Positions 11,411 through 25,390 of a DNA stretch of 64,000 nt are shown piece after piece. The notes beneath the pieces are model-generated. The model was given only the letters and a program-made list of their open reading frames with translations. It did not search any database and was not told where the DNA came from. The stretch spans positions 186,001 through 250,000 of the forward strand of contig SNVD02008776.1 in NCBI GenBank assembly GCA_013180625.2, in the 5' to 3' direction. The first letter of the stretch is position 1. Each line of letters begins with the position of its first letter. The stretch is from Boswellia sacra (Eukaryota; Streptophyta; Magnoliopsida; Sapindales; Burseraceae). The translations under genes and the position numbers were made by a program.

Positions 11411-12015
11411 GGGCGATTGTTTTTTGTATGAATAGGTATGAATAAACTGAAATATGAATGAGTTATATAAAAATTAGAATGATATGTTTGTTTTTTTATT
11501 TTAACATCTGAATTGAAATGTTTGAAAACTAATGTTTTTACACATCTATCCCTATTTATATATATTATTTTCACTTGTAATTTTATTTTGCATAGTAAAA
11601 GTATTTGTATATCAAAATTTTTTATAATTTAAATTTATTAAAAGTGCATAATTGGGAAAGAAGTTATTTTTAAAAAAAAAATTGATATATAATAAGCTAA
11701 ATGACTATAAAATAATTTTAAAAATATATAGGATCATAATATAAAATTAAAAATAAATAATAATGTCCCAAAATTAAAATATGAGGCTAAGTACAAATTG
11801 GTCAAAAATAAATTTTTATAAGTGCATTAAGAGAATTAAAGAAATTATAAATGATTCAGACATTTGCATTTAGATAAAAGTTAGAATTTTTAGTTTTTCC
11901 ATTCAGATTAAATATCTTATATTAAATCTTAATTAAAAAAAATCATCATCAAAAGATCTGAAGCCTGAGTGAGAATAAGTTAAATTCAGACTTCAGACCA
12001 AAAAACAATCAGTCC
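11411..12015. mobile_element. Possible hAT-like MITE
   Basis: GGGCGATTGTTTTTTG at the left is mirrored by CAAAAAACAATCAGTCC at the right, about 600 bp apart. I see no clear target-site duplication. From 12020 to 14060 I find only AT-rich DNA with short degenerate repeats; the 12430-13390 stretch has some GC-richer GGGCACG/GCACGAA words typical of old DNA-transposon debris, but no gene. Confidence 0.35.
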
Positions 12016-14069
12016 TTTATACTTAGAAGAACAAAACTAAAGCTAAAAAAACATAGATCTAACATGTTCTAATGGTTAGTATCCTATTTTAAATTCAAAA
12101 TGATGAGAACATGACGTATTTTAGTAAATATAAAAAGTCGTTGATAAATAGAAGAAAAATTGTTTTCTAACCTAAAGAATATGAATTAATATCTTTTCTA
12201 CGTTGATTGATTCATCCTTGTCCTCCCTTAACTTTTATAAAAATTACTCAAACCCCTTACTATTAAGGCTGGTTTGATATGCAATATAACATAAAATTGC
12301 ATAGCATTAAATTAATTTATTGTGCTTGGTACTAATTTTGAGTTGGATTGGATGGCATTAGATTGCATATAAAGGGTACTATTTTAACAGAAGTTAACCC
12401 TCCCTCATGCATTTGTTAATGCAAAATAAGTAACCGGCTGACTGCTAGACATGTCAAAAGGGTTGGGCCATGCGCGAGCACAAAATGATCAAGCATGAAA
12501 TTATATAATACAAGTACAACACAAACACAAAAATTGTAGCAACATGACATAATACAAAATGAGAATTGAACTAGGATGGGTTAAAAGTTTTGCAAGATGG
12601 ACTGTGCCAACACGAAACACAATGAACGCGAATAGGCACAAAAAGGCATGAATGGGCACGGTTAGCTTTTTAATCAATTTAATAAAATAAGCCAATTTTG
12701 AACTAGAAGAAGTGAATCATTAAATTTTTTAGTTTACTTGATCCTACACTCCCATTTGAGTCCTTCTTGTAAATCTCTAAGTCATCTCTTTCTAATCTAT
12801 TTTATAAAATGAATGCATTTTTAATCAAATGAAATGATGAGTCTTAATTATAATGATAGAATTCTCATATTATCTTTAAAGAATTGTACTTTTAGTTCAA
12901 ATTATTAACAAAGATTTCAAATCTTGTTTTATAAATTCACTAGTAGATCCATATTTGTTTAAATAAAATTTTTAGTTTTTTACTTTTAACGAAGCAAATG
13001 ATGTAATTTTTAACTCAAGATAGTAATAATTATTGAAAATAGTTTAAAAGATGTTATTTATAAAATTCTAAAATAATTTAGGTTATTAAAAAATTAAAAA
13101 TTTGATTGATTTTTAAGATAAGCATATTTTTCTTAAAAGAGATGTTTAGGCCTCCTAATTAAGAGGTTAATTAGTCTTTTTAAGATAAATATATCTTTTT
13201 GATAAAAATTTAAAATTTAAAAATAAATAAATTTTGCATGTAGCTTTGGCCCAAGCACGAATAGACATGGTCATAGGCACAACATAATCCATTCGAACCA
13301 TGTCATATGGCTCGTGTTGTGCCTCCAACAGAATTTTTGTGCTAGGCACGAAACGTCATGAAATACTTCATGGTAGGTCAAATACGATACAAATAGTGTA
13401 AAAAACCCAAAATTTTTCGGCGTGTTAGAATGGTATGATACGTTCTATATGTTGACTAACACCTATAGTTTTGTTAATTTTTTAAATACCAAATATTATT
13501 AAAATAATAAATTTAAAGATTATTTATTAATTTAATATAGAAAATATTAAACTAAATTTTAATTGAGTAATTTTATAAATACTGATGTGAAATTAATAAT
13601 AAATTATCAAAAATTCAATTATAATTTATTATAAATTAATGATTTAATTGGTATCCTTAATTTACTAATTAATTATATAACAAATACATATTTGAATTTT
13701 CAGCTATTTAAATCATTAGGAAATAATAATTGTATTTGTTATTATATGCGGTGTTTATTTAAAACACAGTATAGCACTATATAATATCCAGTCCTATCAC
13801 ATTAAATTCAATCCAATACAATCTCAAAAACTAATAAAATTTAATACGGTACAACAAACGCACCCAGAGAATCTAACCAAAAAACCAAAAAATTGTGACA
13901 TCAGAGGATGTGTTTGATTTTCATGTCAAAGATCAGATGAGTTCTAAAAAGGGACTCTATTGTCTGTTCACCAAAGATGAGGGATGTCAAGGGAATTGTA
14001 TCCTGATTAAACGAAGTGAAGTTAGACCAAACGAAGTTAAGTCCAAGAAACAAGAAGAGAAATTCAAAT

Positions 14070-14243
14070 TGGGCCAAGATTTGGACCGGATCTAGAACCC
14101 TCTGAAAGATTAAATTTGGGCTGTCCAGTCCAACTGACGGAAGCACAGACGTGTACATGTAAGCGTCGAAGCGTGTTAGGGTTTTTCACTTATCTATTTA
14201 TATACGACTCCGCCAATTGCTTCTCTCTCATTTTTTAGGGTTT
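14070..14243 (+). promoter_or_regulatory. Promoter region of RPL10
   Basis: Upstream of the RPL10 start are TGGGCC (14070-14075) and TGGGCT (14117-14122), both matching the plant site II element TGGGCY; two telo-box-like TTAGGGTTT motifs (14176-14184 and 14235-14243); and a TATA-like TTTATATA (14197-14204). Site II plus telo-box is the known combination in plant ribosomal-protein promoters, which supports the gene call. Confidence 0.7.
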
Positions 14244-14279
14244 CTGTCTGTTGCCGCATATCCCACAGCAGCATCCGCC

Positions 14280-15955
<1,676 letters not shown>

Positions 15956-17140
15956 GATCTTTTTAATGCAACTTCCATGAAAGAACTTAGCAAACTTCTA
16001 GCATTTATGTGTTTGAAGCACTTGTTCTAGTACCAATGTTCTCATTTTGTCCTTTTTATATCAAAATACCTGTGGGATTTGAACCAAAGTTTCTGCTGAG
16101 ATTTATCTGTTGTGGTATGCTATTGAGTTTATCTTTGATGTTCAGAACAAGTTTGAGATACCTTCCATTTTACAACCAAGACTTGATATAGGATTCTAGT
16201 TTTAAATCACTCTTTTCTTAAAACGGTTTTTAGTGTATGCCACTGGTGCCATCTAACGACTTGACTATTGACAAAATGATGTTGCATGTCTGTTGGATTT
16301 GGTAATTGGTTGATAGATTGGCATACATGCGGTCGGCCTTTGTTATGTTATCATCCGTTAGATTTATACTTGAAAATCAATCTACTAGATCAAGGTAGTT
16401 AAAGAATTATGGAATATAATCTTTAGGGAGGTCGGCCTATTTAATCATCAAAATTAAAATGAAGATTTCGACCCAAATAAAAATTAGATTTTAGGAAGTA
16501 TATTTGTTCATGAAGAAAAAAGAAGAAACATCATTAGGGGTTATATTTGGGATATATCTAGGCTGGAAAACCGCTGTGTACAGTTAGCCTCTTCTCAATG
16601 CTGAAGGGGCAATCGTTTGGTGTTTGGTAATTCATTTTTAATCTTTATTTTAATAGTCAATATAAATACCGTAACTTTGAACAAAATTATCCCTGGCAAA
16701 ATCAGTAAAATTTTTTCAATGTGTTTATGTACACCTCAAAGTTCCATATTTCAAGTTCAATTTTTGTTAAAAATACACTTTTGAATTATCAAAAGTCTAA
16801 AATGACAATTTTGTTCTGTACTTTCTACTTCCGCTATTTAAAAGCATTAATAACGAGAGAGAGCTAAGTATGATGATATTTCATATATTTTTATGAAACT
16901 AAGAAAGTATAAATGAACATCTCTCGAAAGTCGGTGATTATAAGAACGAAAAAGGTTAATTTACCAAATCAACAAAAACAAAAGATGCATACCATACTGT
17001 TAACAATGCTTGCATAAATTAATCATCTAAGATTGGGAGAGCCTAGGAAAGATCTATTCATTGTAGCTCTGAGAAAATGGTCAAATGCAGTAGTTTTGTG
17101 TGGCTTACTTGCTTTTGAAGTTTCCTTCCCCTCCTCTTTT
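15956..17140. other. Intergenic region between RPL10 and the B3 gene
   Basis: Holds the 3' untranslated regions of two convergent genes and AT-rich spacer. GGTCGGCCT occurs twice (about 16332 and 16431). No further gene is seen. Confidence 0.6.
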
Positions 17141-18261
17141 CTAGTTTGCTTTCTTTCTGAACAACTTTGGAGACGGCTTCTTTCTAGGCTTGAAGGAGGC
17201 ACTTTTTCTCTTATCCTCGACTGATATTTCCTTCTTCAATTTTCCACCATTGGCTTGTTTCCCTTTCTTTTTAAGCTTTTCAGAAGTTGATCTACCCTTT
17301 TTAGCTAGCTTTACATCCTTTGTTCCTTCAGAACCAATTTTACATGGACTTAACATGTCACTCTCTTTTGGTTGATCTGTTTGCAAGTCAAGCTCCATAA
17401 CCACTTCTGTTGCCTCTTTGGTATCAGCTGTAAACCCATCTTTGCCTGTGACATTGGCATTGCGTTCTTGACTGCTGAGTCGCAGCGCCCTAATTATGTA
17501 TATCTACAAGCGAAGAATGCAGATAGAGATTAGTCGAATAGGATATAGTATGAATTGAGACAATAAAGAAGTTTGACAAGTAAACAAGGCTGTTGAAAGA
17601 ATACTCAAAAATCAGCAGATTGTATTTGATAAGATTTTGTGTGTATCATTTATTGCCACCATATAACTGTAAATAGCTGTTTCCTTGTAAAACTGGCCCC
17701 AAATTTTGTACCTAGAAATCTGATGCAAATCATGGAACTATTGTCTTGGAAATTAGTTTGTCTATTTAGAGGAATCTGTTGACTGTTTCTCATAATTAAA
17801 CCACCTCTTTATGCAAAACAAGACAGATTGCTCCTTTTTTTGGCAGTGCACAGAGCTAAAAAAGGGACTTCTATCATGACTTTATCTTCCCCACCACAAT
17901 TGAGCCTTCCTTAACCTATATTGCAACCAAAATTTCATTTCCCAGAAAAACCCTTTTTAAACCAGGATAATATATCCCCTACAAACCTGGAAATCTGTTG
18001 CTATTCTCCAAAAAATATTTGAAAGCATGTCATCCTCCTGAACTACTTTATGTTCCAATTAACACTTAGCAACCCAAAATTGTCCACCTCTATCCAGTAT
18101 ATTCATAATGGCAGCCCTACACCCTAATTACCCATCAAAAACTTAATGGTCAAGTCATAATTGCTTTATTCCCATCCAAACCTACTGTACAATTATAGAA
18201 ACATTCTCTTAGGAAAAGGGTTAGAACATTTTTTGACTAATCACCAAACATTTAATCTTTC

Positions 18262-18308
<47 letters not shown>

Positions 18309-20210
18309 CATCACTCAAAAACTTGTTGACTGCCTATCTTTGACTTTAATGTTCAGAGGGTTATTGTTGACACTACTTATGACATTCCTTCGTTCCCTGT
18401 ATTTTGCAGTAAAATTGATATCTTGATAGACCACAACTCTATCAATGAATCCATTAAGATACATATCAATCCACTAGGAATTTGAATTCGCTCCAGTGTA
18501 TTTTATTCATTGTGGCCTCTCATATATATATTACAAGAATTTTACATGTATGCATATATGTCCAATTTTTTAATGCTATTTACTTTTCATCTGTGTTTGA
18601 CAAGGTGCTGTAGTAGAATTAACCGACTCATACATTATGGAAAAAGTCCCTGTCAATGTGGGGAGTTTTGAGTGTCAAGCTCGATGACCAATTTTGTAAA
18701 TGGGGCAACCTTTGACTAAAGTGAAAACCACATCAACTGAAATCAAGAGTCAAGCATGCCTCACACATAAGGGCGTGGACTTCAGCAGTTGAAGCATTAT
18801 CATAAGAACAACAATCTGAAGGAAATTGCTTATACAGAAAAATAGGTCATAATAATAAAGGCAGGAGAATTCATCCTTACAGTAAGGATACACCAGCCTA
18901 CCTTAAATCTCGTTGGCTCAACCAATTCGAAAACTAGTGCATCACCATCATCTAACTTGTGATCCAATGCAAAACCTCTCCACCCCCCACTAAGACCAGT
19001 TCTTTTTCCAATAAAGATAGCATCATATTCCTTGCCATTTTCATCCTCTAACACCATATCTACCACAGTTTTTGGAAGATGGTCCTCACAGAACTTGGTA
19101 GGAAGCCCCTTCAAGTAATCAAAAGAAGCAACCAAATAATCAGTGTAATGAACACAACTTATGCAGCATATTCTCGTCTAACATGTCCTGCAATTGGCTA
19201 AAGTAAATTAAGAACAGATCTCAGAGGAAAACAATTCAATCACCTTAACTTACCAACCAAAAGCAACTATAAACATGAGACCTAACCATTGATTTGACGA
19301 AAGAAGGAAATCCAGACTCTAGACAGCTTTGGAGTTCCTCTGCTGCCTTAAAAGCTTGAGCCCTCTCTTCATAAGAAGCGGTTCTGATTTCATCTAATGG
19401 CCTTGCAATGTAACTAAACATACAAACAACTTTCAATAATCTTCACAATTCCCCTACAATTCATACTCTGATACCGAACCTGGTAACAGACCAGGCCAGT
19501 AGCTTAGCTAAACCCAAAACTAAATAAAGCAAATTGGCATTAATTCAACAAAAAGAACCAAATGGACCTTGCCCATGATGATGAATTCGACCTTGACCTC
19601 TTCCGTAAAGGCGGAAGGTCTACTTCCACCTGAAATGGCAACAAAAACGATAAAAATCTAGTTTTTCATTTCATAATAGCATGCAATTCCACTAACAACT
19701 ATTAGTTCTTTCACTATTGAAGTAACAAGAGCAACTAATGGACACTCACGTCGTCAGCATACGAAGCAACCGTGTTTCGAGCACGAGAAGAGCGCCTTGG
19801 TTCTACTATAGTAACACTCTTTGATCCACGTCTTGAAAGGCGTGGCTGCAGTTCAAGTTGGACCAAAGACAACAATCAACAAGTACACTAAGACGTCTAT
19901 AAAGCTGAAGCATAACATACAAGTAAGTTCAAAGATTTAAAGAAGGACAAACATCACCTTTCCTGGCTGCGACTTCTTCTCTAAATTTGTGAGTTCTGAT
20001 AGACTTTTTCTAATGTTGGGAATTCCCAAATCCTGGCTTCAAGCAATTCAACCCAATAAACAAACATACAAATAGAGAAGTAAAGAACAGAGTGATGAAG
20101 AAAATGGAAATGGGTTATAGAGTGAGAGGGAGACCCACTTGTAATCTGGAATTGTTTTCAAGGAGTCGTTTCTTGCGAGCCTCTTCGTATGTGTTGTTGC
20201 TTTCCGCCAT
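17141..20210 (-). CDS. B3 domain-containing protein, At3g19184/At5g42700-like
   Basis: Predicted nuclear DNA-binding protein with one plant B3 domain. Seven exons on the minus strand: 20210-20139, 20032-19958, 19845-19750, 19629-19568, 19413-19254, 19108-18902, 17503-17141 (1035 nt, 344 aa), all GT-AG, all in phase. The N-terminus MAESNNTYEEARKKRLLENN and then LGIPNIRKSLSELT match the conserved start of this family; the next exon has EPRRSSRARNTVASYAD. The B3 domain spans about residues 137-233 (FPSFVKSMVRSHVYSCFW, GLPTKFCEDHLPK, GKRTGLSGGWRGFALDHKL, GDALVFELVEP, IYIIRAL). The last exon encodes a Lys/Ser-rich tail that may act as nuclear localisation sequence. The large intron 6 (17504-18901) holds a GA/CT microsatellite. 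The family's targets are poorly known; I infer only DNA binding. Confidence 0.93.
18266..18305. repeat. (GA)n microsatellite
   Basis: About 20 uninterrupted GA units inside intron 6 of the B3 gene; reads as a CT tract in the transcript. Confidence 0.95.
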
Positions 20211-20439
20211 TGTTAACGGTTCACAAAACTTAGGTCAAGGCCTCAGGCGCCGTTTAGAAATTTCAAATATTTCTTCCTTTGCCTTGAAATTGGAGCCTAA
20301 CATGGTTACCATCTTGATTTTATAATAATAAATTAGATTTATAAAATATTTGTTTTGGAATCATCAAGCTCTGTAATGTTTTTGAAATTTGGTACTTTTT
20401 TTAATGTTTCAAAAACATAATCTTAGTAAGGGGTGAAAA

Positions 20440-20695
20440 ATCATGAAGAGTAGTGATACTCTTTTAAATTTTTTTATACAAATTTATATATACAAACCGA
20501 TATAGTATTATTAATTTATTCACTCATCGTCTCATGTAAACAAATTTATATAATATTACTCATTTATATGATCATTAACCTCTACTTAAATGAGCATATT
20601 TTATATATTTATTATTCAAATCACCTTATATTACTTATAGATAAAAATTTATAAAAAAATTTGTAAGATTAATATTATTTAATAAAAAATAATAA
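20440..20695. mobile_element. MITE-like element (TTACAAA family), degenerate
   Basis: The right end, read inverted, gives AATATTAATCTTACAAATTT, very close to the left end of the element at 36065. The left end has TTTTTATACAAATTTATATA. Just upstream of the B3 gene start. Confidence 0.5.
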
Positions 20696-20973
20696 GAAAG
20701 CACCAAATATCGGTGGTTATATAAAAAATTACGCTTTTTTATTCTTTTATTACCTAACAAAACTGTCAGCCCAATACCCATAGGGAAAATTTTAAAACTA
20801 GGTCTCAAATTAGGAGGTTTTGGAAATCACCAGATAGTCAAAATATTTTCGGCACATGGCCGCCAAACAGTCAAATAACCACAATGCCTTTCATATAACC
20901 ATTCGAGCAATCAAAATAAAAATCAACTCCTTCACTCCATCTCAAAACGCCGTCAATGGTTACAAAACCCAAA

Positions 20974-22043
20974 GGAAGAATTAAAAAAATGGTCCAAATT
21001 AGGGGACGTCATTGAAAAATAATCTACTCCCACAAAATTTTAATGTAGTAAACCTTTTATCCGATAAATTACCTCATTGCTCTCCTCCATTAACCCTCAG
21101 GAACGCAAGAAAAAAAAATGCTGCAACAATAAAACATAAAAAAAATATCATCTTCTTCTCTCTTCTTCACATATTTTCCTACACTGTCTCCCTCTTTTTC
21201 TCCCTCTTATTCAAAACTAGCGTCATCCAGCAGAAACCTTAAACTGTAATCAAACCACTATCCCATTTCGATGTCTCCCCACACTTACCCACTTAATTAA
21301 TTCAATCACTTTTGTGTTGTTGAATTTCATGCCATCAAGTGTTGGATTTCATGCCATCAAATATATCAAGCGTCAATTCATGCCATCAAGCTGAATTTTA
21401 TGCTGTCGAGCGTGGGATTCCAACCGTCGAGTGTCAGCTTCCAAGTCGTCGAGTGTCAGATTTCATGCTGTCAAGTGTCAGATTCCGTCAAATGTCAGAT
21501 TTCATGTTGTCGAGTGTCAAATTCTATGCCGTTGAGGGTCGACTTTCGTGCCATCGAGCGTAGGATTTCATGCTGTCGAGCGTCGAATTCTGGCAAGTGT
21601 CGAATTTCATGTTGTCGAGTGTCAGATTCCATGCTGTCGGATTCCCAAACCCTTACTTATTTCTCTCTTGAATTCTTTTCTCTCGTTTTGGAACTTGAGT
21701 TGAAGTTTCACTGAATTTTCTTCTTGGTTAATAAAATGTATATTCGATAATGAATAAGAGGGGCAAAGTATAGGAAAATATGGGAAGAGAGAGAAGAAGA
21801 TGAGAGAGATATTGAAATTGTAGAGAGAGAAAGGATACAGAAGAGAGAAGAAGATAATATTTTTTTTTTTTGCGTTTTATTGTTGCTACGTTCTTTTTTT
21901 TTTGTTTCTTACATTCTTGAGAGTTAATAGAGAAGGTTAATTAGATAATTTGTTGAGTAAAAGGTCTATTGCATCAAAATTATATAATAGTAAATCATTT
22001 TTTAATGAGGTCCCTTAATTTGGATCATTTTTTTAATTTTCCC
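20974..22043. mobile_element. Mutator-like non-autonomous element A
   Basis: Terminal inverted repeats of more than 90 bp: the left end GGAAGAATTAAAAAAATGG... matches the inverted right end GGGAAAATTAAAAAAATGA..., followed on both sides by TCCAAATTARGGGAC. Flanked by imperfect 9-bp direct repeats AAACCCAAA (20965-20973) and AAACCCGAA (22044-22052), as expected for Mutator-like elements. No transposase. The centre (21330-21640) is an array of GTCGAGTGTC-type units. A second member of the same family is at 41576-42477. Confidence 0.75.
21330..21645 (+). repeat. GTCGAGTGTC-type minisatellite in element A
   Basis: Irregular tandem units of roughly 20-25 bp around TGTCGAGTGTCAGATT and TTTCATGCTGTC. 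Drifted copies include GTCAAGTGTC and ATCGAGCGTA. ORFs across it (21339-21714) are repeat artefacts. Confidence 0.85.
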
Positions 22044-22809
22044 AAACCCGAAAGCAATTTCGCCCCTTGTTTTCTTCAAATAAGTTAATAACACAAATAA
22101 ATATATAGAAGATTAATGAAAGAGGTTAGAGAGGTTTGAATAGAGGAAGAGGAAGAGACATTATTAGAGAGAGAAGTGAAGAAATGAGGAGGAGGAACAC
22201 AAGGTTTTTCGATATATCATCAGGGTAAGTTGCTAGAATTGATCAATTTTCACTTCTTCTTGTGCTTTAAAGTAGCCTTGGACATATTTTTTACTTGATT
22301 ATGGTTAAATGGAGATCCAATTGTACATTTTTTAGAGATAGAAACTTATTTTATGGATAAACATTAGGATTTAGGGATAAACTTATCTTGTGAGCTCCCT
22401 AAAGGAGGATATGCATTAAGATAATTAATAGATTGAATCTCTTATAGATAAGATCAAAATATGATTTAAGAAAATTAATCACCCTACGGTGTGTTGACCC
22501 AGGTATGGCAACCCAAGAGGGGGGGTGAATTGGGTTTTTATTTATCAAAACGGATTTAGAAAACTTTTCTTGAAAGATCAAAATTATTTAATACTTTCTT
22601 TGAGAATAAAGGTGAAGAAGATGAAGATAGAATGCAATCAAGAGAATATCAATAAAGAACAATCACAAGTGCAAGTAAATGTAAAGAGGAAAGGGATAGA
22701 GAGAGTACAAACTCGATTTACGTGGTTCGGCAAACTTCGCCTACGTCCACGGGCTCCTAGCTCCACAAGTTAGGCTTTCCACTAAGTTGTAGAAATCTTT
22801 ACAACTTGC

Positions 22810-23158
22810 TTGATGAACAACCTCACCAAGACTTTTTCTTCCAACTCTTGATAACACCACACCAAGAGTTCTTCTTGATGAACAACCTCACCAAGGCAAC
22901 TTCCTTCAACTCTTGATAACACCACACCAAGAGTTCTTCTTGATGAACAACCTCACCAAGGCAACTTCCTTCAACCCTTGATAACACCACACCAAGAGTT
23001 CTTCTTGATGAACAACCTCACCAAGGCAACTTCCTTCAACTCTTGATAACACCACACCAAGAGTTCTTCTTGATGAACAACCTCACCAAGGCAACTTTCT
23101 TCAACTCTTGATAACACCACACCAAGAGTTCTTCTTGATGAACAACTCACCAAGGAAA
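22810..23158. repeat. 65-bp tandem array, about 5.4 copies
   Basis: Units begin TTGATGAACAACCTCACCAA at 22810, 22875, 22940, 23005, 23070 and 23135, exactly 65 bp apart. The middle units are nearly identical; the first and last are more diverged. Each unit holds AACTCTTGATAACACC and its imperfect inverted partner CCAAGAGTT. Confidence 0.95.
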
Positions 23159-23451
23159 GAGTTCTCTCAAGGATAACTTTTATCCTTTACAAGAAGATCT
23201 CACTCTCACCACAATACAAGAACAAAGTAAATTTTTACAACAAAAGTACAACTCTCTTCAAAGAGTAGATAAAGAATATTAAAGCTCTCTAGACTTGATA
23301 TTTCTCTTGTTTTTTGCTTGATAGAATACTTCTCTTGCTCTTTTGAATGCATGGGAGAATGGCTCCTTTTATAGGCAAATGAGATGAACTTAATCAAGTG
23401 AAGACACCATCTCCAAATTTTCTGCCCACCATAAAAACCGTAATCTTGTCT

Positions 23452-24180
23452 GCCATTTTTGTCAATGTTCCGTTTGAAATTTGAAAATCTGTAAAACATA
23501 AAAGATCTGCACATTTGAATAAGCTTTCCAACGCATCAAGAACAAAGTCATTTGGATATCTGTAGCTCAAGATATGGCCAAAACACCATTCGGTGCTCAT
23601 GTGACTTGATTTTTCTTCCATGTGTCAGTCCACCGACTTGAATGATAATTCTGTCAGCCTTCCGTTTGAAATTTGAATTTCTTCAAAACATAAAAGATCT
23701 TCATATTTGAATAAGCTTTCCAAAACATTAAGATTCAAAGATTTGGATATCTCTATCTTAAGATATGGCCAAAACACTATTCGGTGCTCATGTGAGTTGA
23801 TTTTTCTTCTCTGTGTCAGTCCACCGAATTGCATGTCAATTATGTCGGCCTTCTGTTTGAAATTTGAATTTTTTCAAAACATATGAAATGTTCCTCATTA
23901 AGTCATCTTTCCAATGCCGCAAGAATCAAGTCATTTTGATTTTTCTAGCTCAAGATATGTCCAAATGAGTATTCGGTGCTCATGTCAGCTGCTTCCATTT
24001 GTCTTTCAACTTGCATGATGATTTGGACAACCTTGCACTTGAAATTTGAATTTCATTAAAACATATGAAATGTTATAAATTGAGTAAGCTTTCCAAAGGC
24101 TCAAGAATCACATCATTTGGATATTTGTAGAGATATATATGACCAATTGATTGAACATTGCTCATGTGTCACATTCCTTG
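23452..24180. repeat. ~190-bp tandem array, four diverged copies
   Basis: Each copy runs through CCGTTTGAAATTTGAA, AAAACATAAAAGAT, AAGCTTTCCAA, TCATTTGGATAT, CAAGATATGGCCAAAAC and TTCGGTGCTCATGT. Copies start near 23452, 23641, 23834 and 24015. The divergence is well above that of the 65-bp array, so this is an older duplication. Confidence 0.88.
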
Positions 24181-24779
24181 AGTCAATCCTTGTTCTTAAA
24201 CTTTGGTGCCTTTAACATGTAGTCTTCTCCTTAGCTTCAACACTTCATTTTAATAAGCCTCTTCTTGATTTTAAAATTATTTCAATGATCTTACTCTTGC
24301 ACATAAATAAACATGTTAGTAAATCTCAATTAATCAATGTGTATTGTTATCATCAAAATTATCATGTAGCCTTAGGGCTAACACGGTGATGATTTTAATT
24401 ATGTATATTGAGATTGAAACAATAGTTACTCTCGAAATTTTAGTTATCAATATTCTCCCTATGGAGTGACAATTAATAATAAAAAATTGGCTAAATAAAA
24501 ATCGTAATTAACTATATGTTTGGCATGAGATGTCATGAATGCAATAATTAAATGGAAGATTCTAGTTTGATTAGTTAATAACTACCCTACAGTGGGTTGT
24601 CACTACGAAATTAGATTATCGCTATAATAAATATGATGTAGTTGTAGGTTCTACATACAGCATTAATGCAATTATGTTTATTGTGATGTTTATTTTAGCT
24701 CAAATATTTATGTATGGTTATTTTATTTTTAGAAATATGTCTCATAATCCACTTACCATTATTTTACCATTATTTTGAG

Positions 24780-25164
24780 TTAAAACAAATTGACTGGTCC
24801 AAACTTGACTAACCAGAGAAGGAATTTGCACCTTATTCTTACATATGATGATTACAAATTTGTTCTCAGTGATTCATGTCCTGATCAACGCGAAGATGGG
24901 TCATCCATGACGGAATAAGATGCTCATAATGAGTAGCAAAAGGCTAATGATATGGCTAAGTGCTATATATTGGCATCTATGTCAAACGTATTACAACAAC
25001 AACATCAAAACTATGCCACAACTGCAGATATTATGCTAAGTCTACAAGAAATTTTAGGTGCATCTAGTTGACCTACCAAACAGGATACAGTCAGGGTATT
25101 GATTAATACTAAACTAGCTAAAGAGACTCTTGTTCGAGAGCATATGCTTAAGATGATGACATAA
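24780..25164 (+). pseudogene. Decayed Ty1/copia gag
   Basis: With frameshifts and stops, the sequence spells a copia gag: a leader matching NKLTGPN, then DMAKCYILASMSNVLQQQHQ near 24950-25010, LSLQEILGAS, and LAKETLVREHMLKMMT near 25110-25160. This is the host element into which the Athila element (25391) inserted and in whose 5' region the solo LTR lies. The distal part beyond 34510 is too decayed to recognise. Confidence 0.75.
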
Positions 25165-25390
25165 AAACTATATGCACTTAAAGTAGATAATTATAATCAA
25201 TTTTTTTATAAATAAAAATTATTTTATGGATACAAATTATTTTTTTAAGCAAATTACATTTTAATGACTTATATCGTACGTGAATTATTTAGATGTTTTA
25301 TTTAATTATATAAAAAAGATATAATTCACAAGATCCTCATAGTTACAAAGTTAAAAAGTTTGTTTACAATCAGTAAGTAAAGTTGGTTAC

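Larger units (their letters stand above)
22492..24383. mobile_element. Solo LTR (about 1.9 kb)
   Basis: Starts TGTTGACCCAGG and ends AGGGCTAACA, with a 5-bp target-site duplication CGGTG at 22487-22491 and 24384-24388. No second LTR, primer-binding site or coding region is present, so it is best read as a solo LTR left by LTR-LTR recombination; a small LTR-only or TRIM-like element is the alternative. It contains a 65-bp tandem array and a ~190-bp tandem array. A short ACGTGGTTCGG...CTACGTCCACGGG block at 22718-22755 is shared with other plant LTRs. Confidence 0.75.

Noticed and set aside
13895..14158. Opposing 66- and 85-codon ORFs upstream of RPL10
   Set aside because: No recognisable domain; they overlap the RPL10 promoter with its TGGGCY and telo-box motifs.
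21339..21714. ORFs of 74-104 codons rich in Cys, Ser and Val
   Set aside because: Translation of the GTCGAGTGTC minisatellite in Mutator-like element A.
22971..23153. 60-codon ORF with repeated peptide
   Set aside because: Follows the 65-bp tandem array; no other support.
22811..23158. CRISPR-like regular array
   Set aside because: Units are directly adjacent 65-bp tandem copies without spacers, inside a plant LTR.
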